NCBI GenBank assembly: GCA_016699575.1
Contig: CP064979.1
Span: forward strand, 3,658,001-3,722,000
Reading direction: 5' to 3'
DNA: 64,000 nt
DNA from: Flavobacteriales bacterium
GTDB taxonomy: Bacteria > Bacteroidota > Bacteroidia > Flavobacteriales_F > PHOS-HE28
Under the pieces are notes generated by a model, which saw only the letters and a list, made by a program, of their open reading frames with translations, was not told the DNA's origin and did no database searches. The position numbers were made by a program, and so were the translations under genes. Shown piece by piece: positions 37,201 to 44,587 of this stretch (the first letter of the stretch is position 1; every line of letters begins with the position of its first letter).

Positions 37201-38052
37201 ATCCACCTCGATGCTGTTGACGTCCGCGTTCACGTTCGGGTCCCAGGCGTGCAGCGTTCCGTCCGCGTTGATGCGGGCGGCCCGCAGCCGCGCCACCCCG
37301 CCCACGGTGGTGAACGTGCCACCGATGTACCAGCCACCGGCACCATCCGGCGCGGAACAGAGCACGTCGCCTCCGGCCGGCTTCACGAAGTGCCAGTCCG
37401 TGATGCTGCTGTTCTTGTCGAGCTGGCTCAGCTTGGGCCCGTCGCCGTTGGTGCGCGTGAAGTTGCCACCGGCCCAAACGGTGCTGCCGCTCTTCTCCAG
37501 GGCCCGCACGATGCCGTTGATGCCGCCCGGGAACAGATCGAGGAAGGCGCCCGTGCTGGCGTTCACCGCGAGGAGGTTGCGCTGGTTGTTCGCCGCGGTG
37601 AAGTCGCCGCCCATGTACAAGGTGTCGCCGCTGAGGAGCAGCCGCCGCACCGTGCCCGATGGTATGTCCACGTTGAACGCGGTGACGCTGCCGGTGCTTG
37701 CGAGCCGGGCCACGCGCGTGCGGGGCAGACCGCCCACCTGCGTGAAGCTGCCGCAGATGAACCAACCGCCGGTGCCATCCGGAATGCCGTTGATCACGGA
37801 GCCGTTCGGCTGCGCCCAGCTGAGGTCGGGCGTGCCCGTGACCGGGTCGAGCCAGGCCCCGAAGCGGGCGGGCGCGCCCACGGCGGTGAAGTCTCCACCG
37901 AGGTAGACCGTGCCGGATATAGAGTCCCGCACGATGGCGTTCACGGGACCATTGGGCACCCACCACTGGTCTTCAATGGTCTGGGCGTGCAACCCGTTAA
38001 TGGCGATGGCCCAAAAGGCCGCAAGGGTGAGGTGACGTACAAGGAGGTGCAT
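28297..38052 (-). CDS. Giant secreted repeat protein (3251 aa), T9SS-sorted
   Basis: The start at 38052 gives the signal peptide MHLLVRHLTLAAFWAIAING. Residues about 25-2060 hold, by my count, 42 repeats of about 48 residues built as VYVGGDFTTAGGQPRNRIA followed by TGTATAWNPN; this is propeller-like and close to delta-60/DUF5122 repeats. Residues 2120-2280 carry thrombospondin type 3 repeats with Asp-rich calcium loops (DTDTDGDLTADCNDG). Residues 2320-2550 are a LamG/concanavalin-like domain (FTVEFWVQDG, WMDELRIWNTAL). A second TSP3 segment follows, then a C-terminal module of about 430 residues shared with the protein at 39269. It ends in a T9SS sorting domain (LSPNPVGNGRVNLQI...GVYLVTVTAG). 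Probably a surface adhesin or structural protein; function not known. Confidence 0.85.
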   Translation of the reverse strand: MHLLVRHLTLAAFWAIAINGLHAQTIEDQWWVPNGPVNAIVRDSISGTVYLGGDFTAVGAPARFGAWLDPVTGTPDLSWAQPNGSVINGIPDGTGGWFICGSFTQVGGLPRTRVARLASTGSVTAFNVDIPSGTVRRLLLSGDTLYMGGDFTAANNQRNLLAVNASTGAFLDLFPGGINGIVRALEKSGSTVWAGGNFTRTNGDGPKLSQLDKNSSITDWHFVKPAGGDVLCSAPDGAGGWYIGGTFTTVGGVARLRAARINADGTLHAWDPNVNADVNSIEVDGGNVYLGGTFTTVGGQARGRLAAVDAATGAVLPFFAGQSISPGFNVNDLVVNGSDLIVGGRFSFAGATEPYGAKLNITTGAADANYVNPGSPVYTSTPDGSGGWFIGGTFTQVNGVTRVGVARINADGTLNPWTATSNGNVLALHFDGSTLYMGGSFTTVGGQPRRLVAAVNGTTGAVLPFNANNVSGTSVLALHKEGSTLYVGGGFLDMGGTTRQNLAALDATSGAILPGWKQVTNAGVRALTGNGTDVFAGGEFTLTGLDRPSGTAVDPVTGEPDFSYLEPNSTIYAAIPDGSGGWYVGGSFDQIGFTSRSRIARINADGSVHPWNPGSNNIVRCLLLHGGVLYAGGDFTQLGGQTRNYIGALDVSSGTATAWNPNLNAAVLMLGTDGTNIVAGGSFTTMAGNYQPNYVSLNPATGLRAYDVGADGAVNAIKGDGTALYAGGAFTAMGRAIRNGAVMTTGSSSALPDVVMPNSEVHCSMPDGVGGWYIGGGFTAVNGVMRNYAARINADGTLHPWNPNGNSVVYSMALGAGVVYLGGQFTTIGGNTRNRIAAVDPTTGVATAWNPNANDMVLALVVDGSNVYAGGRFSTIGGQTRQKLAQLDATTGLASTWNANMASGTSAFVTGLELSGAGTLYVAGEFGSLGGAARIRAGEVSLTTALATSWAPSGFAGTTLCIRVNDANSVFIGQTGGPGITKWDRTTGAQITGWNALVSGSAVDIRVDAGVVYFGGQFTSAGGQVRHHAAALDASTAAPLPWNPMLNTFFLRTISIAGGNMFIGGSFTLVNVAFRNRLAELAPVTGAITTWNPNMNGSVLALDFDATTVYAGGAFTTVNGSTGRNRIAALDRATGTATSWSPNADSDVAALWKKDASTIYVGGYFNNIGGAVRSRLAEIDLSTGGATAWDPSPENGGFTHVKTVAYDGTRTYVGGQFQYMKAVTRNYAAAFDHATHTRTAWNPNGNNIVHALAMNGTRVVAGGEFLSFGGAVRNRVAEVNATTGTATAWDANANGIVNAVRASAGSVFLGGAFTNVGATERTRLAAVDGTTGALQAWDPGADATVRTLSIQGSDVFVGGDFQLTSGKPRSGLMAVDKSTSAITAWDPRVSSLNSIHQMFIDGGHLYVGGFFGSIKGISRSSLAAVDLVTGVPNSWNPGANSEVYTLTKQGSNVYCGGVFTTLAGQPRNNLGAVDATTGAIVAWNPAPNGVVRALATDGTNLFIGGVFTNLMATARNRAASVDLSSFTLNAWNPNADGEVSDIALLGNKALLTGVFNNIGGDTRNSLASWNVATGTINSFNPGANNDVHDLVINGSTLYVAGEFSNLSATTRNRIGAVNGTTGAITTWNPNASTTVTDIELAGSTMYACGPFTTIGGASRLRLAELNLASNTATTWNPGISGGAATPNRLTLTPTSVIVAGGFTTAGGQPRVNIAEVDRTTGLATGWNPDPNATLQTVVYDGTDVFAGGSFTIIGNQPRARLAALDATGALTAWNPGAGTTVRALALDANNVYVGGDFTTAGGQPRNRIAAIDRTTGTATAWNPNSNSAVHALHLSNGALYAGGTFSTIGVLPRLRIAQIDLSTGLATAWAPTITGTQVSAIQRSGNIVWLGGSFSDVNVTPRSNIASVDATTGTLTSFTSNAIGAVNALLVDGNDLYAGGTFTQIGGQARNRFAKLNATTGVVDASDALANNPALGMAHSGTKLITGGSFTSIGGAARERTAVLDKSTLGATGWDIGATSNNVNVVVTDGVRAYFGGLFTTFGGTTRANFGVATLCPSPVTYYRDSDGDGFGDPLASVQLCEQVPGVVTDNTDCNDTDAAQYPNAPCDDLNACTSPDAYDATCTCVGTPLPDGDGDGTCDAQDGCPADPLKTAPGQCGCGTPDTDTDGDLTADCNDGCAADPLKTAPGQCGCGVPDTDTDGDLTADCNDGCPTDPLKIAPGQCGCGVPDTDTDGDLTADCNDGCPTDPLKIAPGTCGCGTPDTDTDGDGLADCVDNCPTLFGQIGDACNDGLPLTANDSISVGCVCVGTYGLPVGYPSRPGSGIAMLMINPGQHIVVDHTPDINPGNGSFTVEFWVQDGPNTFGGPEKVLLSKKGNGGVGGGAGGSEPDGFRLVKENGSFLSYRIELTDENGVTRQTSSTGLTLNGIRHISMVYDAVANTAYFYLDGHLLSGSASMTLDQIDPSNPLIIGGEEATGAAGIINTWSGWMDELRIWNTALTVAEIRDHMCKKELSGHPQAAHLQAYYRFDEGAGTTLIDLAGQDNNGTVVNATPTSPWQTSPMPIGDISAHTYTGGSVTLIQGTSFTVNNITGATVGHVYRVNEKPNVTNFNFLTSADTSEYYGVYMSHTFAIPQASVSWDYTTNGLIDGSPGEASLKMSYRGGNQSLSWTSALPPGQVLNTGLNTISATPANLISGEYILGFHCPGSCDDGDPCTTGDAYNSTCACVSTPVPDTDGDGACDAIDGCPTDPLKTAPGACGCGVPDTDTDGDGLADCNDSCPLVLGQVGTPCDDGDPLTLNDQLNASCLCAGTCSDHPVALALATDANGPQTSWEIKVLGGAVVCSGSGYGNNGNFTENCCLPTGCYQLLVYDSFGDGMTTGGYVLRDGGNNRIIDNATDGTFGSVSTVLNGFCVPLGTDALQSTSCDLNGVFNNAVIYANPNPAVSAQYGVGNQTDDGYQYWFFDPDGPYSRTIFKSHANPGQPGTPSGPTACGSIRLNSIVTSPLPTGKLLNVRVRSRVNGVYAAYGPACRLFIANQTPACVSQLVPTPGVTFSCGATGKSVNGSDKIHATSVAGANRYQFEFQLPGSAYVRLISSATTALTLNNWATSPLVCSTRTYNVRVRASFDNGVTWCNYGPTCSVGITNNNPGCTPYVPNAPAASMDEAVSLTLSPNPVGNGRVNLQIMDLSSDTKDVVIDVVDLFGKQVIAQRIATGGAEEMSTVIELPTGIATGVYLVTVTAGNLRYVERLVVE
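31222..31634 (-). repeat. 99-bp tandem repeats coding for TSP3 units
   Basis: Four units with an exact 99-bp period (landmark GGTCGGTCGGGCA-type strings at 31311, 31410, 31509 and 31608) encode 33-residue units of the form DPLKxAPGQCGCGxPDTDTDGD. The near-identity at DNA level suggests recent expansion. Confidence 0.8.
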
Positions 38053-38207
38053 GGTGAGCGGCCGGATCGGGTTAGGGTTATTGTCAGCGTCGAAGCACGA
38101 GCACACGTCTCAAGCGTTCAAGTAAAAACGCGACATGCCGGGATCGATGGACCGCTGGTCCGGGTGTTCGTGCATGGCCCAAACATCATCCTTGGAAAAG
38201 GTGGGCG

Positions 38208-38229
38208 CAATACCCAGTTCAGGGTATTG
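38208..38229. promoter_or_regulatory. Inverted repeat upstream of the giant gene
   Basis: CAATACCC and GGGTATTG form a perfect 8-bp inverted repeat with a 6-nt spacer, about 155 bp upstream of the giant gene's start and about 80 bp after the AraC gene's stop. It is a candidate operator. The rest of the 38053-38306 gap shows no gene. Confidence 0.4.
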
Positions 38230-38306
38230 ATATTCTTCCGGATCCTTCCATGCATGATCAGCTGACGGGACGAACCACCGATCAGCGGATCAGGAATGAA
38301 GGACGT

Positions 38307-39152
38307 TCAGACTTGTCCCAAACTAGTGTCCACCATGGGGCGGATCATATGAGCAAAGCGCTTTGGGGCTTTGCCGAGATAAAAGGCCAGGTCCTTTAGC
38401 ATGTGGCGCTCATCGTAGTACCCGCTGGCCAGAGCAGTATCCAGATCGCACTTTCCTTGCGCGCGCATCAGCGCATACGCGTGATTGAACCGCACCACTG
38501 AACAGAATTCCTTCAGCGGTAGGCCCAGTTCGGGAGGGGCCTTGCGTTGCAGCTGGCGAACCGATAGGCCGGCTTGTTCGGCCAGGGCGGATACTTCAAT
38601 GTTCCCTTTCGCCGCCCGGATGGCGCGTTCGACCAGTTCCATTGGTCCAGGGCCAATCTGCAGATCATCTGTAAGCAGTTCCGACAACCAGATCGTTATC
38701 GCTTCGAACATCCGTTCCGGTGTTCCTACAGCGCGCATATTGGCGTACAGGTCATGAACGGCCATGCCCATGACCTTCATCGGAGGGACCATCTTCCCGT
38801 TGAAACTGTCCATGGGCAGCCGGAACAGACGATGGAAAGCGGATGGAAAGAAGTTGACCATCACGCACCTGACAGGCGCTTCGCTGGTGGCAATGATGCC
38901 TTGCTCAGGGGGGACATGGCCGCAGAAGCCATCGTGCCAGTCCAGTCGTTCGCCGCTACCGTCAAAGTACTGGGGCTCTCCGTCCAGGATCAACGCCAGC
39001 TTCAGGTAGCTGTCGGGCGCCAATTGCTCCGGCGGAAGAGGCGCTGGGAAATAGCCGTACGCCATGCGATGCACGAACCTGTCAAGAGGTGCAGGTGGCA
39101 AGTGTTCCTCGAACCCGATGATGAAGTCAGAGGCAGCGGGAGGGGTGGCCAT
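38307..39152 (-). CDS. AraC-family transcriptional regulator
   Basis: A 281-residue regulator. The C-terminal 100 residues hold two helix-turn-helix units: IEVSALAEQAGLSVRQLQRKA, then LDTALASGYYDERHMLKDLAFYLGKAPKRF. The N-terminal 170 residues are a cupin-like sensor domain (YLKLALILDGEPQYFDG, GFCGHVPPEQG). It lies between two large T9SS genes on the same strand. A role in their control is possible because of position and the inverted repeat at 38208, but nothing direct shows it. Confidence 0.85.
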   Translation of the reverse strand: MATPPAASDFIIGFEEHLPPAPLDRFVHRMAYGYFPAPLPPEQLAPDSYLKLALILDGEPQYFDGSGERLDWHDGFCGHVPPEQGIIATSEAPVRCVMVNFFPSAFHRLFRLPMDSFNGKMVPPMKVMGMAVHDLYANMRAVGTPERMFEAITIWLSELLTDDLQIGPGPMELVERAIRAAKGNIEVSALAEQAGLSVRQLQRKAPPELGLPLKEFCSVVRFNHAYALMRAQGKCDLDTALASGYYDERHMLKDLAFYLGKAPKRFAHMIRPMVDTSLGQV

Positions 39153-39216
39153 GCAATGGTGGATGGGTGCGCTAAATTGATCTTGTCCGGTGAGTGCAGT
39201 TGGATTGCTCCGGCAG

Positions 39217-39256
39217 GAAAGAAAGAGCCCGGCTGTTCGGCCGGGCTCTTTCTTTC
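39217..39256 (-). terminator. Strong terminator after the lamin-tail gene
   Basis: GAAAGAAAGAGCCCGGC pairs perfectly over 17 bp with GCCGGGCTCTTTCTTTC around a TGTTCG loop. It lies 12 bp after the stop codon of the gene at 39269. Confidence 0.85.
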
Positions 39257-39268
39257 GGGTCGTCCCTG

Positions 39269-42200
39269 TTACTCCACCACCAATCGTTCCACGTACCGCG
39301 TGTCGCCAACGGTGACAGTGACCAGGTAAACACCCGTGGCCATGGTGCTGGGCAATTCGACAACGGTGCTTATCTCATCCGCACCGCCGGTGGCGATGGT
39401 ATGGGTCTGCACTTGCTTGCCGAAGAGGTCCACCATATCGAATTGAACACTGGCGATCGTCGCAGGTAGTTGCGTGAGTTGCAAGGTGATCCGTCCGCTT
39501 ACCACCGGGTTCGGGTACATGGTCATCTGTCCAGCTTCAACCGGGGTGATGTTCAAGCTTCCGGCAGCGAATTCAGGTGCACCCGTGCAAGGGTTCGGAG
39601 CATCGTTCGTGATCTCCACGGTGCATGCAGTGCCGTACGGGCAGAAGGTGGCGCCACCATCGAAGCTGGCCTGCACACGCACATTGTATTCCACCGTGCC
39701 GCACAACAGCGGGTTCGTCTGCCAAGCGTTCAGCGGAAGCACGTAGGTGTTCAGCGTGATGGTGCGCGTGTAGCTCTCCGCAGGGTAGCTGAACTCGAAA
39801 CGGTAGCGGTTCGCTCCGGCCAAAGGTTCCGCCCAGATCTTCCCGGCATTGCCGCTGGCACCCACCACTTTGCCGGTGACACCACAACTGTAGGTGGTTC
39901 CGATGTGCAGTGGGTTGTTGTCCAGTTGCGCGGTGGGGCATGCGATGGGCGTGCTGAGCACCTTCATGCGGCAGGCCGGACCGTAGGCGCCGTAAACACC
40001 GTTCACCCGGCTGCGCACGCGCACGTTCAACAGGCGGTCGGTGGGCACGGGCAGCGTTACGATACTGCTCAACTTCAGGTGGGCACAGGCGGTGGGACCA
40101 GCAGGTCCGCCGGGACTGCCGGGGTTCGCGTGGCTCTTGTAGATGGAGCGGCTGTAGCCACCGTCCGGGTCAAGGATCAGGAACTGGTACCCGTCATCGG
40201 CTTGGTTGCCGATGCCGAACTCCGCGCTCACGGCGGGGTTCGGACTGGCCACGATCACGCTGGTGGGCGACAGGTCTTCACGGTCGCACGTTGCAATGGT
40301 GAGCTTGTCGGTACCCAGCGGCAGGCAGAACGGCTGGTTGGCTTGGCCGAGGCTGGTGTACGTGGCATCGCTGTCAATGATGCGGTTGCCGAACTGGTCG
40401 CGCAGCGTGATGGCACCAACGGGATCGGTAATGCCATCGCCGAAACCGTCGTTGAAGGCCAGGTCGTAACAGCCGTCAGGCAAGCAGCACAGTTCCACCT
40501 CGGTATTGAAGTCGAGGAAGTACGGACCGCCGCTGCACACCACGGGACCGCCACCGGCCACGCTGATGCTCCAAGTGATCTCGTTGGGGAAGTTGTCCGT
40601 GAGGATGGTAAGCTCGCACTCATTGTCGAAGCACGGTGGGGGCGGGGTGCAATCCTCGGTGATGCCGGCGAGCGTTTCATCGCAATCGCTGAACGTCTCG
40701 TGGGCGACCAGTAGATCAACAATATCGAAGTTGTTGAAGGGTCCGATCACGTGGGTGCCGGTACCAACGCCCAACGCACTCGCGCCCGTGAGGCTGTTGG
40801 TGATATCGACCGTGGCGCCGCTGCCGGTGCTGCTCACGTTCACCACGATGTTCCATGTGCTACCATCGATGCAGCTGGGGAAGGCCGTGAAGCTCGGGGG
40901 CTCGCACAGGCAGAACTGCGTTGTGCTGAAATTGCTCTCGCCGGGGCTGGTGCAGCGCAGGCTGAAGTCAGCACTGTTGTCATCCGTGTCCTGGCCATCC
41001 GGCAGACGGCTCAAGCCTTGTTGCGGATCGTTGCCGCTGTCGATGTCCACCGGGGCTGTTCCTTCCGTGGTGCTCATGCTCCCCTCGTAGCTCATCTGGT
41101 CGATGACGATGTTGCCCGTGGTGGCCAAGCGCACTCCATCAGGCGCACCGTTCTGGATCAGGTTGGTGGCCGCACCGCTTTGGAAGTCGCAGTTCGGAAC
41201 AGCGCTGCCGGTGGCACAGATCACGAAATAGTCGCCAGCGGCCACCAAGGCACTGGGCAGGGTGAAGGTGGAGTAAACAGAGTTGTTGCTGCCGTTCACC
41301 AGTTCCACCTTCAATCCGAGGAGGTCGATCGCCGCGGCGCCGGTGTTCTTCAGTTCAATGAACTCCAGCGCATCCGTGCCCGACTGGTCGTAGTCGATCT
41401 CGTTGATGACCAACTGCGGCAGATCGTCATTAAGAATGCTGTGCGTGTGCTGGCTGATGCCCAGGTCCGCCGTGCCCGAGGTGACGTTGCAGTTCAGCAC
41501 CACGGTCTCATTCGCTTCATAGTCAACATCACCGGTCGTGGTCAGGGCCACGTTCTGCGTGAAAGGATACGTGTCGGTGGGGGTGAAGGTGAGCACCACA
41601 TCCGTGAAGGTGGTGTAGTCCACACCGTCCGTGGCCGTGCCGCTCAGGTCGTCGTTGATGGTGACCGTTACATTGGATGCTGGTGCAATGTCCATCGTAA
41701 CACCGATGGAAGCGCTTCCGCCTTCCGTGGTGCTACCCGTTGGTGCGGCGAACCCGACCACGGGATCACCTCCGCCTCCTCCGCCAAAGGTCTGTCCGGT
41801 GTTCACCAGGTTGTACGTGCTGGCGATCGGTGCAAGCGTCCATGAGAAATCCGTGTAAACCGTCCCGGTGCCTTGCAGCTGCAACGAGGTCCCCACAGCG
41901 TTGCTGCCGTTCTCAATACCGAGGATATCGGTGCTGTTTTGACCGGAAGCAGCGCCGTTGGTGGCGAGGAAGCTGCCTTCGTAGCTCAGGAATTGAACAA
42001 GAGCGGGCACCGCGTTGACCAGTGCGATGCCGTCCGGTGCACCGTTCTGCAATCCGCTGATGGCGAAGAACAAAGTGCCATAGCCACCCCCAAGGTCCGG
42101 GATGGTCCCTGTGAGGTTGGCCAAGGGAGTGTAAGTGGCGCCGCCGCTTCCATTGTAAGGTTGAAGGACCCAGCCCGTGAGATCGGTACCGGCAGGTCCG

Positions 42201-42346
42201 GCCACCTCGACCCCTTCACCAACATCGGCTCCGGTATTGTCGTAGTGGATCTCGTTGATGAATACCGTCTGCGCGTTCAGCGCGACCGAAGCCAGCAGGA
42301 GGCCAACGGAAAGTTGGAGCCTGTTCTTCAAGCGTAATGTCGACAT
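39269..42346 (-). CDS. Secreted lamin-tail / Calx-beta protein, T9SS-sorted
   Basis: A 1025-residue exported protein with start at MSTLRLKNRLQLSVGLLLASV. Residues 22-165 are a lamin-tail domain (VFINEIHYDNTGADVGEGVEVAG, GTLFFAISGLQNGAPDGIAL). Residues 196-313 are a Calx-beta domain (TTEGGSASIGVTMDIAPASNV). A second lamin-tail domain follows (LVINEIDYDQSGTDALEFIEL). The last 450 residues match the C-terminal module of the giant protein closely (LNVRVRSRVNGVYGAYGPACR, SKSHANPG-type strings, VDLFGKQV, RYVERLVVE at the end) and include the T9SS sorting domain. Lamin-tail and Calx-beta pairs are common on surface proteins and extracellular nucleases, but no nuclease domain is seen here. Confidence 0.85.
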   Translation of the reverse strand: MSTLRLKNRLQLSVGLLLASVALNAQTVFINEIHYDNTGADVGEGVEVAGPAGTDLTGWVLQPYNGSGGATYTPLANLTGTIPDLGGGYGTLFFAISGLQNGAPDGIALVNAVPALVQFLSYEGSFLATNGAASGQNSTDILGIENGSNAVGTSLQLQGTGTVYTDFSWTLAPIASTYNLVNTGQTFGGGGGGDPVVGFAAPTGSTTEGGSASIGVTMDIAPASNVTVTINDDLSGTATDGVDYTTFTDVVLTFTPTDTYPFTQNVALTTTGDVDYEANETVVLNCNVTSGTADLGISQHTHSILNDDLPQLVINEIDYDQSGTDALEFIELKNTGAAAIDLLGLKVELVNGSNNSVYSTFTLPSALVAAGDYFVICATGSAVPNCDFQSGAATNLIQNGAPDGVRLATTGNIVIDQMSYEGSMSTTEGTAPVDIDSGNDPQQGLSRLPDGQDTDDNSADFSLRCTSPGESNFSTTQFCLCEPPSFTAFPSCIDGSTWNIVVNVSSTGSGATVDITNSLTGASALGVGTGTHVIGPFNNFDIVDLLVAHETFSDCDETLAGITEDCTPPPPCFDNECELTILTDNFPNEITWSISVAGGGPVVCSGGPYFLDFNTEVELCCLPDGCYDLAFNDGFGDGITDPVGAITLRDQFGNRIIDSDATYTSLGQANQPFCLPLGTDKLTIATCDREDLSPTSVIVASPNPAVSAEFGIGNQADDGYQFLILDPDGGYSRSIYKSHANPGSPGGPAGPTACAHLKLSSIVTLPVPTDRLLNVRVRSRVNGVYGAYGPACRMKVLSTPIACPTAQLDNNPLHIGTTYSCGVTGKVVGASGNAGKIWAEPLAGANRYRFEFSYPAESYTRTITLNTYVLPLNAWQTNPLLCGTVEYNVRVQASFDGGATFCPYGTACTVEITNDAPNPCTGAPEFAAGSLNITPVEAGQMTMYPNPVVSGRITLQLTQLPATIASVQFDMVDLFGKQVQTHTIATGGADEISTVVELPSTMATGVYLVTVTVGDTRYVERLVVE

Positions 42347-42457
42347 GTTGTTGGGTGTTGGGTCCGCGAAAAAAGGGACGTGAAAGTAGAGAGACGTGTC
42401 CGCACTGTGAAGGAATGGTTGATAACTCGTGAACGGCCACGGGAACTTGGGCTTCAC

Positions 42458-42464
42458 TACTTTG
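42458..42464 (+). promoter_or_regulatory. Promoter -7 element (TACTTTG)
   Basis: TACTTTG lies 20 bp before the ATG of the secreted protein at 42485, in the gap between divergent T9SS genes. Confidence 0.45.
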
Positions 42465-42484
42465 CCCGGACCAAACCGCCCGCA

Positions 42485-44491
42485 ATGATCCGTCCCTACG
42501 CACTGCTCCTTTCCGCGACCTGTCTGGTCTCTTCAACCGTCGGTCAGACAACCCTGTACACCGAGGACTTCGATGGTGGCAACACGTTCACGCTCAACAC
42601 CAACGATGCTGGTAGCGGCATCAGCACCTGGAATACTTGGGTGGTGAACAACAGCTACAACGGTGGCAACGGGGATGTGATCTGCCTCGGGTTCCCATTC
42701 CCTTACACCATCGTGAGCACCAGCGGTCAGCCGGCCGGCATCCAACCACAGAACGGCAACTACCTGCACACGGCCAGCACCGAGGGCATCGCCGACGGCA
42801 TCACCTGCTGTTCGTTCGGCGCGGCCGATGGCTTTTGCATCACCGCGGACCAGACGTTCAGCCGCATGACGAACGATGTAAGCACGGTGGGCTTCGCGAA
42901 CGTGGACTTCAAGTTCTGGTGGCTCTGCTCCGGCAGCACCACGCATTACGGCCAGGTGTTCTACAGCACCAACGGTGGGGGCTCCTGGACGCTGATCAGC
43001 ACGCCCATCAGCAACTACCAGGGCCAGTCGTCGTGGACGCAGCAGACCATCACACTGCCCGACTTCGGGAACCAATCCACGCTGCGGTTCGGGTTCAAGT
43101 TCGTGAACAGCATTGGCGGCTCGGCGCTCGATCCCGGCTTCGGCATCGATAACGTGGAGATCATTGGGCAGGGCGGCGTGGTGAACAGCATCACCACACA
43201 GGTCAGCAGCCTCACGCTCTGCGATGGCACAACACTTACCGTGGACTATGCCGCCACAGGTGCCTACACGCCCGGCAATGTGTTCACCGCTCAACTGAGC
43301 GATGCGTTGGGGAACTTCGCTGCGCCCGTTAACATCGGCAGCTTGGTGAGCACCGCCAGTGGAAGTATCGCGTGCTCCATCCCCAACGGGACAGTGGTCG
43401 GCGCGGGCTATCGCATCCGTGTGGTGAGCAGCACACCGCCGACCACCGGTTCGGACAACGGCACCAACATCACCATCAACAATGGCGCAAGCGCGGGTGC
43501 CGACACGCCGGTTTCCATCTGCAAGGACAGCGGCATCTACACGCTGCTCTCCTTGCTCGGTGGCAACCCCGATGCGGGAGGCACTTGGACGAACCCCAAC
43601 AACCAGGTGGTCAGTGGATCGTTCGATAGTGCGGGCCAACCTGGTGGCAACTACACATACGCCATCAGCAATCCCCCGCCGTGCTCGCCTTCCATGGCCG
43701 TGCTCAGCATCACCTTGGTCGATCCGGCCAATGCAGGCGTTGGCAGCACCGAACTCATCTGCTCCACCTCGCAGCCGGTGCCCATGTTCAGCTACCTGAC
43801 CGGTTCACCGGATGCCACGGGCTATTGGCTCAACCCATCGGAGCTGGTGACGGATCAACTCTTCGATCCACAGGTGGATGCACCGGGGTTGTATGCGTAC
43901 GTGGTGCCTGGGATAGGTCCTTGCCCCAACGACACGGCCTTCGTTGAAGTGCAGATCGTCACGGAAGGGGATGCGGGCACCTCGGCCACGGCGGTGGTTT
44001 GTGTCAATGACCCACCGGTGGACTTGTTCAACTACCTCGGTGGCTCACCGGATGCAGGCGGCACTTGGACCGACCCCAATAACCAGCCGCACAGCAACTT
44101 CTTCGACGAGTCCATCGATGTTGAGGGTTTGTACACCTACACCGTGGATCCTGGCGCACCTTGTGTGGCGGTCTCGGCGAGCGTGGCAGTGGTCGTCGAT
44201 CCATGCGGGTCGGTACTGGAGAACGGAGCGGATGCCGTGCAGTTCACGTGGCTGGGCCAACTTGCCGATGGATCGCACGTGTTCAACATTGTTGCCCGCG
44301 ATTGTGCCAGTGCGCGGCTCAGCGTATTGGGCAGTGATGGCCGTTCCATCAGCGATCGCCAAGTGGTGGTAGTGCCCAACGCTGGAACGACCGTTCGTAT
44401 GGAACCCGGGGCACTCGCTGCCGGTACCTACCTCATGCGGGTTGAACTGTGCTCCGGGGTTTCGGCCAGGACGTTCGTGCACGTGCGTTGA
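42485..44491 (+). CDS. Secreted protein with jelly-roll N-domain, T9SS-sorted
   Basis: A 668-residue protein with signal peptide MIRPYALLLSATCLVSSTVGQ. Residues 25-240 resemble a MAM/choice-of-anchor jelly-roll domain (LYTEDFDGGNTFTLNT, QVFYSTNGGGSWTLIS, FGFKFVNSIGG, GFGIDNVEIIG). A middle region holds three similar units of the pattern VSICKDSG...LLGGNPDAGGTWTNPNNQ, common in Bacteroidota surface proteins. The C-terminus (RLSVLGSDGRSISDR...AGTYLMRVEL) fits a T9SS sorting domain. No catalytic motif is seen, so an adhesive or structural role is possible. Confidence 0.78.
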   Translation: MIRPYALLLSATCLVSSTVGQTTLYTEDFDGGNTFTLNTNDAGSGISTWNTWVVNNSYNGGNGDVICLGFPFPYTIVSTSGQPAGIQPQNGNYLHTASTEGIADGITCCSFGAADGFCITADQTFSRMTNDVSTVGFANVDFKFWWLCSGSTTHYGQVFYSTNGGGSWTLISTPISNYQGQSSWTQQTITLPDFGNQSTLRFGFKFVNSIGGSALDPGFGIDNVEIIGQGGVVNSITTQVSSLTLCDGTTLTVDYAATGAYTPGNVFTAQLSDALGNFAAPVNIGSLVSTASGSIACSIPNGTVVGAGYRIRVVSSTPPTTGSDNGTNITINNGASAGADTPVSICKDSGIYTLLSLLGGNPDAGGTWTNPNNQVVSGSFDSAGQPGGNYTYAISNPPPCSPSMAVLSITLVDPANAGVGSTELICSTSQPVPMFSYLTGSPDATGYWLNPSELVTDQLFDPQVDAPGLYAYVVPGIGPCPNDTAFVEVQIVTEGDAGTSATAVVCVNDPPVDLFNYLGGSPDAGGTWTDPNNQPHSNFFDESIDVEGLYTYTVDPGAPCVAVSASVAVVVDPCGSVLENGADAVQFTWLGQLADGSHVFNIVARDCASARLSVLGSDGRSISDRQVVVVPNAGTTVRMEPGALAAGTYLMRVELCSGVSARTFVHVR

Positions 44492-44547
44492 TCCACCACG
44501 GTGCAAAACGCCTGTTGGTAGTTTGTTCAAAGAACGCCGTCCGTTTT

Positions 44548-44580
44548 TTTGGTGTTGGCTTTTGCAACGCACTACGTTCG
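44548..44580 (+). promoter_or_regulatory. Promoter-like element before the candidate ncRNA
   Basis: TTTG at 44548 and TACGTTCG at 44573-44580 are spaced 21 bp apart, a good fit to the Bacteroidota -33/-7 layout. A TGCAACG/CGTTGCA hairpin overlaps the -7 box. Confidence 0.4.
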
Positions 44581-44587
44581 TTGCACT

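Noticed and set aside
28297..38052. Regular repeats that could suggest CRISPR
   Set aside because: The repeats are coding, contiguous and translated as protein units; no spacers.
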